Source: CAHJXG01 sp965277495
GTDB taxonomy: Bacteria; Pseudomonadota; Alphaproteobacteria; Acetobacterales; Acetobacteraceae
Length of the DNA: 64,000 nucleotides
NCBI GenBank assembly: GCA_965277495.1
Contig: OZ255824.1
Location: forward strand, 806,001-870,000
Direction: 5' to 3'
Made by a program: the position numbers and the translations under genes. Under the pieces are notes generated by a model. It searched no databases, was not told where the DNA came from, and was given only the letters and a program-made list of their open reading frames with translations. This document shows positions 35,184 through 43,854 of the stretch, one piece after another. Numbering within the stretch: the first letter of the stretch is position 1; every line of letters starts with the position of its first letter.

Positions 35184-35900
35184 TCACAGCCCGAGGTAAA
35201 TCCGCTGCACCTCCGGGTCGCGCGCCAACTCCGCCGCCGGGCCGTCCAGCACGCTGCGCCCGGTCTGAAGCACATAGGCGTGCTGCGCGATCTCCAGCGC
35301 CAGTTCCACCGACTGCTCGGCCAGCAGCAGGGTCATGCCGTCCGCATGCAGCCGGACCAGCGTCTCATACAGCGCCTCCACCACCGCCGGGGCCAGGCCG
35401 AGGCTCGGCTCGTCCAGCAGCAGCATCTGCGGTTCGGACATCAGGGCGCGGCCCATCGCCAGCATCTGCCGCTCCCCGCCCGACAGCGTCCCCGCACGCT
35501 GCCGCCGCCGCTCGGCCAGGCGCGGGAAGCAGGTGAACACGCGGTCGAGCGCCGCTGGCAGCCGCGACTTGTCGCGCAAGGTGGTGGCGCCCAGGCGCAG
35601 GTTCTGCTCCACGGTCTGGCCGACGAACAGGCGCCAACCCTCCGGCGATAGCGCCAGCCCGCGCTTCACCACCGAATACGCCGGCTGGCCGGTGATGTCG
35701 GCACCGTGCCAAACCACCTGTCCGGACGCGACCGGCACCAGCCCGGCCACCGCATTCAGCGTCGTCGTCTTGCCGGACCCGTTGGAGCCGATCAGCGCCA
35801 CCACGCTGCCCCGGCGCACCTGCAGCGACACGTCCGCGATGCCCACCAGGTCGCCGTAGCGCACGGCAAGGTTCCGCACGTCGAGCGCCGGCTCCGTCAC
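35184..35900 (-). CDS. Liv-type ABC importer ATPase (LivF-like), cluster 1
   Basis: A 238-residue ATPase of the branched-chain-amino-acid-type (HAAT) importer class; it would pair with the LivG-like ATPase on the cytoplasmic side. Walker A GSNGSGKTTTLNAV, signature LSGGERQMLAMGRAL, Walker B MLLLDEPSLGLAP and the short LivF C-terminus ending VQRIYLGL are present. It starts 4 bp inside the LivG-like gene and ends the cluster-1 operon. Substrate of such systems can be amino acids, urea, aromatic acids or other small organics; the genes here do not decide. Confidence 0.93.
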   Translation of the reverse strand: MTEPALDVRNLAVRYGDLVGIADVSLQVRRGSVVALIGSNGSGKTTTLNAVAGLVPVASGQVVWHGADITGQPAYSVVKRGLALSPEGWRLFVGQTVEQNLRLGATTLRDKSRLPAALDRVFTCFPRLAERRRQRAGTLSGGERQMLAMGRALMSEPQMLLLDEPSLGLAPAVVEALYETLVRLHADGMTLLLAEQSVELALEIAQHAYVLQTGRSVLDGPAAELARDPEVQRIYLGL

Positions 35901-36631
35901 GGCGGAACCGCCTTGCGCGACAGGCTGCGGCCCAAATAGGCCGACACGACCGCGGCGTCGGCGACGACTGCGCGCGGCGCGCCGTCCGCGATCACCCGCC
36001 CCTGGTGGAACACCACGGCGCGGTGGGCCAGGGTCAGGATCACCTCCATGATGTGCTCGACGATGATCAGCGTGATGCCGCGCGCGTGGATGCGCCGCAC
36101 CAGTTCGATCGCGGCACGGATTTCCACCGGCGTCAGCCCGGCGAGCGCCTCGTCGAGCAACAGCAGCCGCGGCGCAGTCGCCAGCGCGCGGGCGATCTCC
36201 AGCCGCTTGCGCCCGGGCGTGCCCAGGCTGCGGGCGCGGCTGTTGGCGAGCGGTGCAAGGCCGGTGAACTCCAGCACCTCCGCCGTGGCCGCCTCCGCCG
36301 CCGCCCGGCTGGGATGGCGCAGGAATGCGCCGACCAGCACGTTCTCCGCCACGCTCATGTCCTCGAACGTGACCGGCACCTGGAAGCTGCGGGCGATGCC
36401 GAGGCGCGCGTGCTGCTCCGGCGTTGCATGGGTGATGTTGCGGCCGTCGAAGGCGATGGTCCCCGCCGTGGGCGCCACGTCGCCGGCAAGGGCGTTGAAG
36501 AACGTGCTTTTGCCGGCGCCATTGGGGCCGATGAGGCCGATGATGTCGCCTTCGGCCACGTCGAGGTTTGCGCCGTCGACCGCCCGGAACGCGCCGAAGT
36601 TTTTGACGATGCCGCGCGCCTCAAGCAGCAC
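35897..36631 (-). CDS. Liv-type ABC importer ATPase (LivG-like), cluster 1
   Basis: A 244-residue ATPase with Walker A GPNGAGKSTFFNALAG, Q-loop GIARSFQVPVTFEDMS, Walker B RLLLLDEALAGLTP and H-loop IIVEHIMEVI. The signature region reads LGTPGRKRLEIARALA instead of the usual LSGGQ-like form. That change is seen in one branch of LivG proteins associated with non-amino-acid substrates, and it hints that this importer does not carry leucine. It overlaps the LivM-like permease gene by 11 bp and the LivF-like gene by 4 bp. Confidence 0.92.
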   Translation of the reverse strand: MLLEARGIVKNFGAFRAVDGANLDVAEGDIIGLIGPNGAGKSTFFNALAGDVAPTAGTIAFDGRNITHATPEQHARLGIARSFQVPVTFEDMSVAENVLVGAFLRHPSRAAAEAATAEVLEFTGLAPLANSRARSLGTPGRKRLEIARALATAPRLLLLDEALAGLTPVEIRAAIELVRRIHARGITLIIVEHIMEVILTLAHRAVVFHQGRVIADGAPRAVVADAAVVSAYLGRSLSRKAVPP

Positions 36632-37577
36632 GGCGCACCCGTTGCGCCAAGGCGTGGCCCAGTTCGGCGAGGCCGCCGGGCCGGAACCGGGCGATCAGCA
36701 GGATGACCGCGCCATAGACCACGTAGGTGATGCCGGTGCCGGACCCGCCGAACGCGGCGTTGGTGGCCTCCTCGAGCGGGACCAGGATGGCCGCGCCGAT
36801 CAACGGCCCAAACAGCGTGCCCGCGCCGCCGAGCGCCGCGATAATGACCATTTTGACCGAAACCAATACGCCCAGCACGCTGTCCGGGTCGGCGAACCCA
36901 ACCATCACGCCATACAGCGTGCCGGCGAGCGAGGTGAAGGCGGCGGAGAGCAGCAGCGCATACAGCTTGAACCGGCGCACCGGCACGCCGAGGCTCCGGG
37001 CCGCACGGTCGCTGCCGTTGATCGCGCGCAGGTAGTAGCCCATGCGTCCGCGCTGCATCGCCCAGGTCAGCCCCAGTAGGACCGCGAGCACGCCGAGAAA
37101 GATCCAATAATAGATCCGGGGATCAGTGAACTGCAGGTCCGCCACGCCGCGCGGCACCGCCGGCCCCATCAGCCCGACCGCCGCGCCCAGCAGGACCCAG
37201 TTGCTGACGAGCAGGCGCACCAGCTCCGCCACCGCGAGGGTCGCCATGGAGAAATAGTGCCCGCGCAGCCGGAACGTCGGCAGCCCGGTGACGGTGGCGA
37301 GCAGCAGGCTGACGGCGATGCCGAGCGGCGCGCCGGCGATCGGCGGCCAGCCTAGTTGATTGTAAACCACGAGCGAGGCATAGGCCCCGGCGCCGAAATA
37401 CACCGCATGGCCGACCGACACCTGCCCGGCATAGCCACCGATGAGGTTCCACGCCGAAGCCGAGATCGCCCCCAGCAGCACCAGCGCCCCGACCCGCTGG
37501 TAGAATACGTCCCCAACCAGCAGCGGCAGCACGGCAAGCGCCAGGAACAGCGCGGCAGCAGCCCATGCGGCCCTCAT
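36621..37577 (-). CDS. Liv-type ABC importer permease (LivM-like), cluster 1
   Basis: A 318-residue inner-membrane permease with about nine to ten hydrophobic segments. LivM markers are NLIGGYAGQVSVGHAVYFG, the LPTFRLRGHYFSMATLAVAE segment, LRAINGSDRAARSLGVPVRR (EAA-like coupling loop) and ALGGAGTLFGPLIGAAILVP. The ATG at 37577 overlaps the stop of the LivH-like gene by 4 bp. It forms a heterodimeric channel with that protein. Confidence 0.93.
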   Translation of the reverse strand: MRAAWAAAALFLALAVLPLLVGDVFYQRVGALVLLGAISASAWNLIGGYAGQVSVGHAVYFGAGAYASLVVYNQLGWPPIAGAPLGIAVSLLLATVTGLPTFRLRGHYFSMATLAVAELVRLLVSNWVLLGAAVGLMGPAVPRGVADLQFTDPRIYYWIFLGVLAVLLGLTWAMQRGRMGYYLRAINGSDRAARSLGVPVRRFKLYALLLSAAFTSLAGTLYGVMVGFADPDSVLGVLVSVKMVIIAALGGAGTLFGPLIGAAILVPLEEATNAAFGGSGTGITYVVYGAVILLIARFRPGGLAELGHALAQRVRRAA

Positions 37578-38431
37578 GCGTGGCCCAGCAAGCCCTGGGG
37601 CCGGACCCACAGCAGCAGCAGGAACAATGCGTAGATGACAATGTCCTGGTAGACCGCCCCGGCCCAAAATGCCGAGAGCGCCTGGATGACGCCGATCAGC
37701 AGGCCGGCGATCAACGCGCCGGGCACGCTGCCGAACCCGCCGAGCGATACCGTGATGAAGGCGATCAGGGTCAGCGCCTCGCCGACCGTCGGCGAAACAT
37801 AGAAAAACAGCGCGATCAGCGCCCCGGCGATCCCGGTGCTGGCGCCCGCGAGCGCCCAGGCCAGCGCCTGCATCGGCTCCGGACGGATGCCGACCAGCAT
37901 CGCCGCCGACCGGTCCTCCGACACGGCAAGCAGCCGGCTGCCGAGCATGGTCCGGGTCAGCATCAGGTGCATGCCCAGCGTCAGCAGCAGCGCTACCACG
38001 CCGGCGAGCAGCCGGGACGCCTCGATCCGCAGGCCGGCCACGGCGAAGGTGCCGCCGACCAGGTTATCCGGCAGGGTGACGAAGTTGGCGCTGAACGCCC
38101 AGAACGCGCCGTAGCGCAGCAGCAGCGCGAGGCCGAAGGTCGAAAGGATCTGCGCCAACATCGGCCCGCGCATCACATGGCGGATCAATCCGAAATACAC
38201 CACGACACCGAGGCCCGCGAGCAGCAGCGCCGCCAGCGGCATCGAGACGAGCGGCCCGGCCCCCACCAGCGTGAAGGTGAAAAATGCAACGTACATCCCG
38301 AGCATGACGAAATCGCCATGCGCGAAGTTGACGACGTTCATCATGCCCCAGATCAGGGTCAGGCCGGAGGAGAACAGCGCATACACCGCACCCGTCAGCA
38401 GGCCGCTGACGATGACTTGCAGGAGGATCAA
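37574..38431 (-). CDS. Liv-type ABC importer permease (LivH-like), cluster 1
   Basis: A 285-residue permease. It begins ILLQVIVSGLLTGAVYALFS and has TLIWGMMNVVNFAHGDFVML, the signature of LivH proteins. The segment SEDRSAAMLVGIRPEPMQAL is the coupling loop, and LGGFGSVPGALIAGLLIGVI lies near the end. About eight membrane segments are visible. It starts 9 bp after the binding-protein gene stop and overlaps the LivM-like gene. Confidence 0.94.
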   Translation of the reverse strand: MILLQVIVSGLLTGAVYALFSSGLTLIWGMMNVVNFAHGDFVMLGMYVAFFTFTLVGAGPLVSMPLAALLLAGLGVVVYFGLIRHVMRGPMLAQILSTFGLALLLRYGAFWAFSANFVTLPDNLVGGTFAVAGLRIEASRLLAGVVALLLTLGMHLMLTRTMLGSRLLAVSEDRSAAMLVGIRPEPMQALAWALAGASTGIAGALIALFFYVSPTVGEALTLIAFITVSLGGFGSVPGALIAGLLIGVIQALSAFWAGAVYQDIVIYALFLLLLWVRPQGLLGHA

Positions 38432-38440
38432 GGCAGGCTG

Positions 38441-39688
38441 CTAGTTGCCCCAGCCGCGGAACGGCAGCTCCGGCTGCGCGGTGGCGAGCTTGTCGGGCCA
38501 GATCGGCACGTAGGCACGGTTGCGGAGCTGCACCAGCAGGGTCGCCGCCCGCTCGTTCTGCCCGTTGGCGTCGAACTTCACGCCGTTGTAGCCGATCATC
38601 AACTGCTCCGCCGTCAAGTCGGTCGCCTGCAGCGCCGCCTGGATTTTGGCCGGCTCGGTCGACCCGGCCCGGTTGATCGCCTCGCACAGCACCAGGAAGC
38701 CTTGCAGCCCGCGTGCGCTGGTGTCGTCCAAGGCATGGCCGGCCTTTTTCTTATACAGCTCGTTTACGAGGTAGGACACGGTGCCGGGCTTGCCGATGTC
38801 GTAGGAGCTGCGGTTGACCGCACCTTCGGCCAGGTCTCCCACCGCGGTGATGAACGCCGTGTCCGAGAATCCGGAGTCGTCGCCGATCAGCACCGGCGGT
38901 TTCCAGTCCAGGTTGCGCATCGTCTTCATGAACAGGATCGAGTCCGAGGTGTAGCTGACGAAGATCGCCACGTCCGGGTTGGCCTGCTTCAGTTGCAGCA
39001 CCTGCGCGCTCACGTCCGTGCTGTTGGCGGAGTAGGCGATGCGCAGCGCGAGCTTCATCCCCTTCGCATCGAGCGCCTTGGTAATGGCGTCGCCGGTGGA
39101 GGTGCCGTATTCCGTGTTCTCGTTGATCAAGGCGACGGAGTTGACCGCGCGGCCTTTCGCCTTGATCTGCGTCAGGAAATCCGCATAGGCGGCGCCGAAG
39201 TCGGTGCCGATTGGCGTCGGACGGAAGAACCACTTGAACCCGCGCAGGGTCAGGCTCGGCGCGCTAGCCTCGCCGGCGACGTAGGGAATGCCGTAGCGTT
39301 CGGCGACGGCGCTGGCGGTCAATGTGGCGCTCGATTGGTAGGCGCCGACGAGGGCAACGACCTTTTCCTGCGTGATCAGCCGTAGCGCCTGGTTCTGCGC
39401 GACGGCCGGGTTGCCCTGGTGGTCGGCGAACACCGGCTCGACCTTGCGGCCACCCAGGCCAGGCAGCCCGGAGGCCGCGGCGAGCGGCAGGGCGGACAGC
39501 TCGGGATGCGGGTTGTTGACGATCTCGGCCGCGATCTCGACCGCGTCGCGCAATGCGGTGCCGGCCGACGCGGTGCCGCCCGTCAGCGGATAGATCACGC
39601 CGATCTTGACTGGCTCCTGCGCCGCGGCCGGCACCGATATGGCGAGCAGCAACGCCAAGCCTGCCAACAGCGATCGTTTCGAGAGCAT
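38441..39688 (-). CDS. Liv-type periplasmic substrate-binding protein, cluster 1
   Basis: The 415-residue precursor of a type-I periplasmic binding protein that feeds the cluster-1 importer. A signal peptide (MLSKRSLLAGLALLLAISVP, cleavage after AAAQ) precedes the first lobe: VKIGVIYPLTGGTASAGTA, then GAYQSSATLTASAVAERYGI. The ligand-facing EASAPSLTLRGFKWFFRP follows, and the second lobe has LINENTEYGTSTGDAITKAL. It is the first gene of the operon, followed by LivH, LivM, LivG and LivF. Specificity is not evident. Confidence 0.93.
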   Translation of the reverse strand: MLSKRSLLAGLALLLAISVPAAAQEPVKIGVIYPLTGGTASAGTALRDAVEIAAEIVNNPHPELSALPLAAASGLPGLGGRKVEPVFADHQGNPAVAQNQALRLITQEKVVALVGAYQSSATLTASAVAERYGIPYVAGEASAPSLTLRGFKWFFRPTPIGTDFGAAYADFLTQIKAKGRAVNSVALINENTEYGTSTGDAITKALDAKGMKLALRIAYSANSTDVSAQVLQLKQANPDVAIFVSYTSDSILFMKTMRNLDWKPPVLIGDDSGFSDTAFITAVGDLAEGAVNRSSYDIGKPGTVSYLVNELYKKKAGHALDDTSARGLQGFLVLCEAINRAGSTEPAKIQAALQATDLTAEQLMIGYNGVKFDANGQNERAATLLVQLRNRAYVPIWPDKLATAQPELPFRGWGN

Positions 39689-39732
39689 CCTGCATTCCCC
39701 TGCGCGGGCCCCTGCCCATGCTGCCCACCTTC

Positions 39733-40962
39733 TCACACGGTTCGGCCCGGCAGCAAGCCGACAGGCTGCGAAGCGCGGCGGAGGCGGGCCATCGCGATGA
39801 TCCCGAGCGCCGGGCCGATCGCCAGGACCATGAAGGCGCGCTGCCATCCGATCCAGCCGACCACGACCGGAATGAGCTGGATGCTGACCAAGGTGAGCAG
39901 GAAGCCCAGGCAGGTCTGCACGGTCAGCATCGTGCCGACGAGGGACTTCTCGCTGAGTTCGGCGATGGCGGCGGAGAACTGGGCGGAGTCGGCGATGACA
40001 GCGGCGCCCCAGACCAGGCCGAGGATGAGCAGCGGCCAGGCCGGGCCGCCGAACAGCAGGCCGATGCTGGCGGCGCACAATCCGCTGATCGCCATTGCGG
40101 CGATGGTGACGGGCGCGCGGCCGTAGCGGTCGGCTGCCCAGCCGCCGCCCATTGCACCCAGCGCCCCGACGGCCACGACGGCGAAGGCCGCGAATTCGGC
40201 ATTCACGGGCGGCGCAGCGCCGTAGCGCACCCGGAAGCTCGCGGCGAAGAACGCGCCGATCCAGGCCCACATCGCATACAGCTCCCACATGTGGCCGAGA
40301 TAGCCGAGGTTGGCGAGCCGCACCCCGCGGTTGCGCCAGGCATGCAGGGCGTTGCCGGGCCGCAACGGCGCGGCGGCAGGGAGGTTCGGGCCGAGGCCCG
40401 CGGCCCGGATCAGTCCGGCCGCAAGCAGCGCGCCCGCCGCCGCCGCCGCGATCGGCCAGCGCCAGTCGAGCCCGCCCGCGACCGCCACCAGATGCGGGAA
40501 GGCGGAGCCGAGCGTCAATGCCGCGACCAGCAGCCCCACCAGCAAGCCGAGGTCGCCGGTCGCCCAGGTCGCGGCGAGCTTCATGCCCACCGGATACACC
40601 GCCGCCATGCAAGCGCCGGTCAGGAAACGCAGCGCCGGCACCGCCGCGGAGCCGGGGTCGCAGAACAGGATGGCGACGTTGGCGAGCCCGGCGACGGCGG
40701 CCCCGGCGGAGAACAGGCGGCGCAGGTCGAACCGGTCCGGCAGGCTCAAAAGGGCGCTGAACAGCGTGCCCGCGACGAAGCCGCCCTGCACGCTGCTGGT
40801 GAGCAGCGCCTCGTGGAATGGCGTGAGCGAAACCTGCGCGCGGATGGCCGACAGCGACGCGGTGGTCGCGAACCAGGTGGACATGGCGGCGACCTCGCTC
40901 GCCAGCAGCACGGCCAGCGACAAGCGCCGGCCTAGATGCGCCGCCGTGAGCGCGCGGGCCAT
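39733..40962 (-). CDS. MFS transporter
   Basis: A 409-residue major facilitator with about twelve hydrophobic segments. The N-terminal helix pair ends STWFATTASLSAIRAQVSLT, the cytoplasmic loop between helices 2 and 3 is LPDRFDLRRLFSAG, and the segment between helices 8 and 9 is GGGWAADRYGRAPVTIAAMA, a repeat of the loop motif. The ATG at 40962 follows GGAGGG at 7 nt, which settles the start. It is convergent with nothing nearby and divergent from the AcuI-like gene. It lies 44 bp upstream of the cluster-1 binding-protein gene. The transported compound is unknown. Confidence 0.87.
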   Translation of the reverse strand: MARALTAAHLGRRLSLAVLLASEVAAMSTWFATTASLSAIRAQVSLTPFHEALLTSSVQGGFVAGTLFSALLSLPDRFDLRRLFSAGAAVAGLANVAILFCDPGSAAVPALRFLTGACMAAVYPVGMKLAATWATGDLGLLVGLLVAALTLGSAFPHLVAVAGGLDWRWPIAAAAAGALLAAGLIRAAGLGPNLPAAAPLRPGNALHAWRNRGVRLANLGYLGHMWELYAMWAWIGAFFAASFRVRYGAAPPVNAEFAAFAVVAVGALGAMGGGWAADRYGRAPVTIAAMAISGLCAASIGLLFGGPAWPLLILGLVWGAAVIADSAQFSAAIAELSEKSLVGTMLTVQTCLGFLLTLVSIQLIPVVVGWIGWQRAFMVLAIGPALGIIAMARLRRASQPVGLLPGRTV

Positions 40963-40969
40963 GGCAGTT

Positions 40970-40975
40970 CCCTCC
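40970..40975 (-). promoter_or_regulatory. Shine-Dalgarno of the MFS gene
   Basis: GGAGGG on the minus strand ends 7 nt before the ATG at 40962 and selects this start over the ATGs further upstream (41088 and others), which lie in or next to the tandem repeat. Confidence 0.7.
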
Positions 40976-41049
40976 AACTCGTCCGGTGCGGCCATGGGCC
41001 AGCTTCCGGGCATATTGCAGGCCATGCCGCGATCTGTGAAGGTCATGGT

Positions 41050-41125
41050 GCCGCAAGCCTGGGGCGCCGCAAGCCTGGGGCGCCGCAAGCCTGGGGCGCC
41101 GCAAGCCGGGGCAACGCAAGCCTGG
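41050..41125. repeat. 16-bp tandem repeat upstream of the AcuI-like gene
   Basis: Three perfect copies of GCCGCAAGCCTGGGGC lie head to tail (41050-41065, 41066-41081, 41082-41097). A 15-bp copy lacking one T follows (41098-41112), then a partial copy AACGCAAGCCTGG (41113-41125). The array ends 7 bp before the ATG at 41133, and the last copy runs into the GGAGAG ribosome site. It is too short and has no spacers, so it is not a CRISPR array. Such an array could change length by slippage. Confidence 0.9.
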
Positions 41126-41132
41126 AGAGCCC

Positions 41133-42158
41133 ATGACCGACGAGCCGAGCGCGACCGCGGATGCCGCGAGCCCTACCGGTTTCCGCGCGCTCGTCGCCCG
41201 CAAGGACGGCAACGGGCAGGTGGTCGCGCTCGAAACGCTGACCGATGCCGACCTGCCGGAAGGGGAGGTGACGGTCGACGTCGAGTACTCGTCGTTCAAC
41301 TACAAGGACGGCATGGCGCTCAAGGGTTTGGGCCGGATCCTGCGGCGCTATCCGATCACGCCGGGCATCGACTTCGCAGGGACTGTCGCGCAATCGGGGG
41401 ACCCGCGGTTCCGGCCCGGCGACAAGGTGGTGCTGACCGGCTGGGGCGTGGGCGAGAGCTGGTCGGGCGGCTTTGCCGGGCGTGCGCGGGTCAAGGCGGA
41501 TTGGCTGGTCCGGCTTCCCGCCGGGCTCGACACGCGGCAGTCTATGGCCGTTGGGACCGCGGGGCTCACGGCCATGCTGTGCGTCATGGCATTGGAGCGC
41601 CATGGTATGCGCCTGGGCGGTGACGTGCTGGTGACTGGGGCCGCCGGGGGCGTCGGCAGCGTCGCCGTACGATTGCTGTCGCGCCTCGGTTACCAAGTGA
41701 CGGCGCTCACCGGCCGGGCCAGCGAGCGGGAGTTCCTGGAGCGCCTGGGGGCCACGTCCGTCATGGAGCGCGCGGAATACCAAGCGCCGGGTAAGCCGCT
41801 GCAGGCCGAACGGTGGCAGGGCGCGGTCGACACGGTTGGCGGCACGATCCTGGCCAACTTGATTGCGGCCACGGCCTATGGCGGCGCGGTCGCGGTGTGC
41901 GGGCTGGCGGGCGGGACGGACCTGCCCACGACGGTGTTTCCTTTTATCCTGCGCAATATCGCCCTGCTCGGGATCGACTCGGTCCAGTGCCCGGCTGCGT
42001 TGCGGGAGGAAGCCTGGCTCCGCATCGCGCGGGAACTGCACGCGGACGATTTCGCACTGGTGACGGAGGAGGTCGGCCTCGACGCGTTGCCGGCCCGCGC
42101 CGACGCCATCCTCGCCGGGCAAGTGCGCGGGCGCACGGTCGTGAACGTCCGGCAATGA
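41133..42158 (+). CDS. AcuI/YhdH-family NADPH-dependent reductase (acryloyl-CoA reductase-like)
   Basis: A 341-residue medium-chain reductase of the zinc-independent YhdH/AcuI family; studied AcuI enzymes reduce acryloyl-CoA to propionyl-CoA. Family segments are EYSSFNYKDGMALKGLGRIL, YPITPGIDFAGTV, VLTGWGVGESWSGGFA, the cofactor motif VLVTGAAGGVGSVAVRLLSR and ALTGRASEREFLERLGA. The start ATG at 41133 is preceded by GGAGAG and a 16-bp tandem repeat. It is transcribed divergently from the MFS gene and convergently with the DUF1217 gene. The substrate is inferred from family only. Confidence 0.9.
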   Translation: MTDEPSATADAASPTGFRALVARKDGNGQVVALETLTDADLPEGEVTVDVEYSSFNYKDGMALKGLGRILRRYPITPGIDFAGTVAQSGDPRFRPGDKVVLTGWGVGESWSGGFAGRARVKADWLVRLPAGLDTRQSMAVGTAGLTAMLCVMALERHGMRLGGDVLVTGAAGGVGSVAVRLLSRLGYQVTALTGRASEREFLERLGATSVMERAEYQAPGKPLQAERWQGAVDTVGGTILANLIAATAYGGAVAVCGLAGGTDLPTTVFPFILRNIALLGIDSVQCPAALREEAWLRIARELHADDFALVTEEVGLDALPARADAILAGQVRGRTVVNVRQ

Positions 42159-42173
42159 ACGTCCGGGATCGCG

Positions 42174-42974
42174 TTAAAGCACGAGGCCGAACGCCTGGAC
42201 CGCGAGTTGCTCCGGAGTGGGGGAAGCCTGGGCCGTGCTGCCCGCCGCTGCGATCAAATAGCGCTTGACGAAGCTTTCTACGAAATTCTTGTTCTTGAAT
42301 TGCTTGATGTCGACCTTGCTGGTGATCGCATTCTCCTGCGCGTTCAAGGTCTGGTAGGCGATCTCGAGGGGGATTCCGAGCGTCGTCGTCACCACCCGGC
42401 GCAGGACCGGATTGCCCAGGATATCGTCTGCCTTGGTGACCGAAGCGGCCTGGTCCCGGAACGTAAGTGCGTCCGATAACCCAGGCGTGGTCGCGTCCAG
42501 CGATTTGCGCCAGCTAATTTCGGCGTAGGCGCTCGCCATGGTGGCGAGCACCTTGGGGTTTTGCAGCACCGTCAAGCCTTTGTCGGCGAAGTCGTAGGTT
42601 GCCGCCGCCGACTTCCAAGCGGTATTGGGCAGCACGTTGGCCAACGACTTCGGGTCGCCCGGCTTCGACATCAGCGCCTTGGTCGCCAGCGCGGTGTAGC
42701 CGATCTGGTCCGCCAGGCCATTCACCGTCAGCAGCACCTTTTGCACGATCGGGTTCGCGAGCAGCGACTTCACATCCTTGGCGCCGGCGACGGCCTTGTT
42801 GAATGCGGCGAGGTCGCGCTGCACGTCTGGCTGTTTCGCCTGGGCGGCGATCTGCTTGGGTTGGTTCTGTTCCGCCTGGCTCAGCGCCAGGATGGGATTG
42901 CCGGACGAGGCACCGCTCGACGCCGCGCCGCCATACAGCACGCTGAGGTCGAGGCCGGTAATCGTGCCGCTCAT
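42174..42974 (-). CDS. DUF1217 family flagellar-associated protein
   Basis: A 266-residue protein of the DUF1217 family, which occurs in flagellar clusters of alphaproteobacteria. It has a glycine/serine-rich start and then helical segments QPDVQRDLAAFNKAVAGAKD, VKSLLANPIVQKVLLTVNGL and DILGNPVLRRVVTTTLGIPL. It ends NKNFVESFVKRYLIAAAGST and a short tail. No signal peptide is visible; axial flagellar proteins are exported by the type III route without one. Its neighbours FlaF, FlbT and flagellin support a filament or hook-related job, but the exact function is not known. Confidence 0.88.
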   Translation of the reverse strand: MSGTITGLDLSVLYGGAASSGASSGNPILALSQAEQNQPKQIAAQAKQPDVQRDLAAFNKAVAGAKDVKSLLANPIVQKVLLTVNGLADQIGYTALATKALMSKPGDPKSLANVLPNTAWKSAAATYDFADKGLTVLQNPKVLATMASAYAEISWRKSLDATTPGLSDALTFRDQAASVTKADDILGNPVLRRVVTTTLGIPLEIAYQTLNAQENAITSKVDIKQFKNKNFVESFVKRYLIAAAGSTAQASPTPEQLAVQAFGLVL

Positions 42975-42976
42975 GG

Positions 42977-43315
42977 CTAGCCGGAGAGGCCGGCGGTGAT
43001 GTCCTCATTCACCGCGATCAAGAAAGCGAAATCCGGCACGGAGGCGCGCATCTCCCGCTGCAGCGCGTGACCCACCGAGACGATCGATGCCCGCAGCGCC
43101 GCCGGCAACGCATTGGCCGGGTCGCGCAGCAGGTCGCCGATCATCATCCATAGCCGGCTGTTGTCCGCCAGCGCCTTGGCCTGGTCCAACGGCGTGCCGT
43201 CTTGCGCCGCACGCAGCGCGCCGGTCACACGGCGGAACACGTCGGCTTCCTGTTCGCGTGGGCTGCGATGGGCGGATGCGGCCCGGTAGGCGCGGGTGGC
43301 GTGTGCTTGCTGCAT
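42977..43315 (-). CDS. flaF: Flagellar biosynthesis regulator FlaF
   Basis: FlaF is needed for flagellin production in alphaproteobacteria and acts opposite to FlbT; in Caulobacter it helps flagellin secretion/translation. The 112-residue protein contains the family pattern YRAASAHRSPREQEADVFRR, ALADNSRLWMMIGDLLRDPA and LPAALRASIVSVGHALQREM. It starts 12 bp after the flbT stop and ends 2 bp before the DUF1217 start. Confidence 0.92.
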   Translation of the reverse strand: MQQAHATRAYRAASAHRSPREQEADVFRRVTGALRAAQDGTPLDQAKALADNSRLWMMIGDLLRDPANALPAALRASIVSVGHALQREMRASVPDFAFLIAVNEDITAGLSG

Positions 43316-43327
43316 GACGGCGTTCCT

Positions 43328-43774
43328 TTATTGCAATGCCGCGCGGGGCCGGACGCCGATCTCGTCGGGCGCGTCCGCGGTGTGCCGGCCGAGCACGGTG
43401 TCCTCGTGCCGGATAATGCGCCGCGTCAGCTTCAAGGCGGCGTAGCACTCGTCAGCCTCGACCAGCGCGAGCACACGATCCAGGATCTCGCGCGCCAGCG
43501 TGGACGTGGTCGCGGCGCGGAAGTCGGCGATGGTCGCCCGCACCTGCGCCATGCCGAGCACCCGTTCGTCGTCGGTGCCGATATAGGCGAGCTGCAGGGC
43601 GAAATAGATGCGCCGCGCCGGGCTGTCGGCGTGCTCCGGCGTCATGATCTGCTTGCCGAACAGGAACCGGGCGTGGGTGGTCAACTCAACCCGGGTGCGG
43701 GTGCGGAAGCGGAGCGAGGCCCCGTTCACGATCATCGCTTCGCCGGCGTGCAATTCAAGGACTAGGTTGGTCAT
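43328..43774 (-). CDS. flbT: Flagellin translational regulator FlbT
   Basis: FlbT binds the leader of flagellin mRNA and limits its translation until the hook is complete (known from Caulobacter). The 148-residue protein has LVLELHAGEAMIVNGASLRF, the LTTHARFLFGKQIM segment and ARRIYFALQLAYIGTDDER, typical of FlbT. It lies 80 bp after the flagellin stop on the same strand, upstream of flaF. A hairpin in the flagellin leader (44824-44841) is a possible target. Confidence 0.93.
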   Translation of the reverse strand: MTNLVLELHAGEAMIVNGASLRFRTRTRVELTTHARFLFGKQIMTPEHADSPARRIYFALQLAYIGTDDERVLGMAQVRATIADFRAATTSTLAREILDRVLALVEADECYAALKLTRRIIRHEDTVLGRHTADAPDEIGVRPRAALQ

Positions 43775-43854
43775 GCGGTTTTCCCGGTTGGTTCATCTGC
43801 CTCGATGGCGAGGCAACGGTGCGGCGGCGCGCCTTTTGCGCGCCGCCGTACGAG

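Noticed and set aside
37565..39385. 606-codon plus-strand frame opposite the cluster-1 importer
   Set aside because: It covers two permease and binding-protein genes in the wrong strand, with no recognisable domain and a charged low-complexity composition.
41050..41125. Possible CRISPR array
   Set aside because: Units are 16 bp, directly adjacent without spacers, and no cas gene is near.
38441..41299. One 952-codon frame spanning binding protein and MFS region
   Set aside because: Only the last 415 codons are a protein with signal peptide; the upstream part is out of frame with the real MFS gene.
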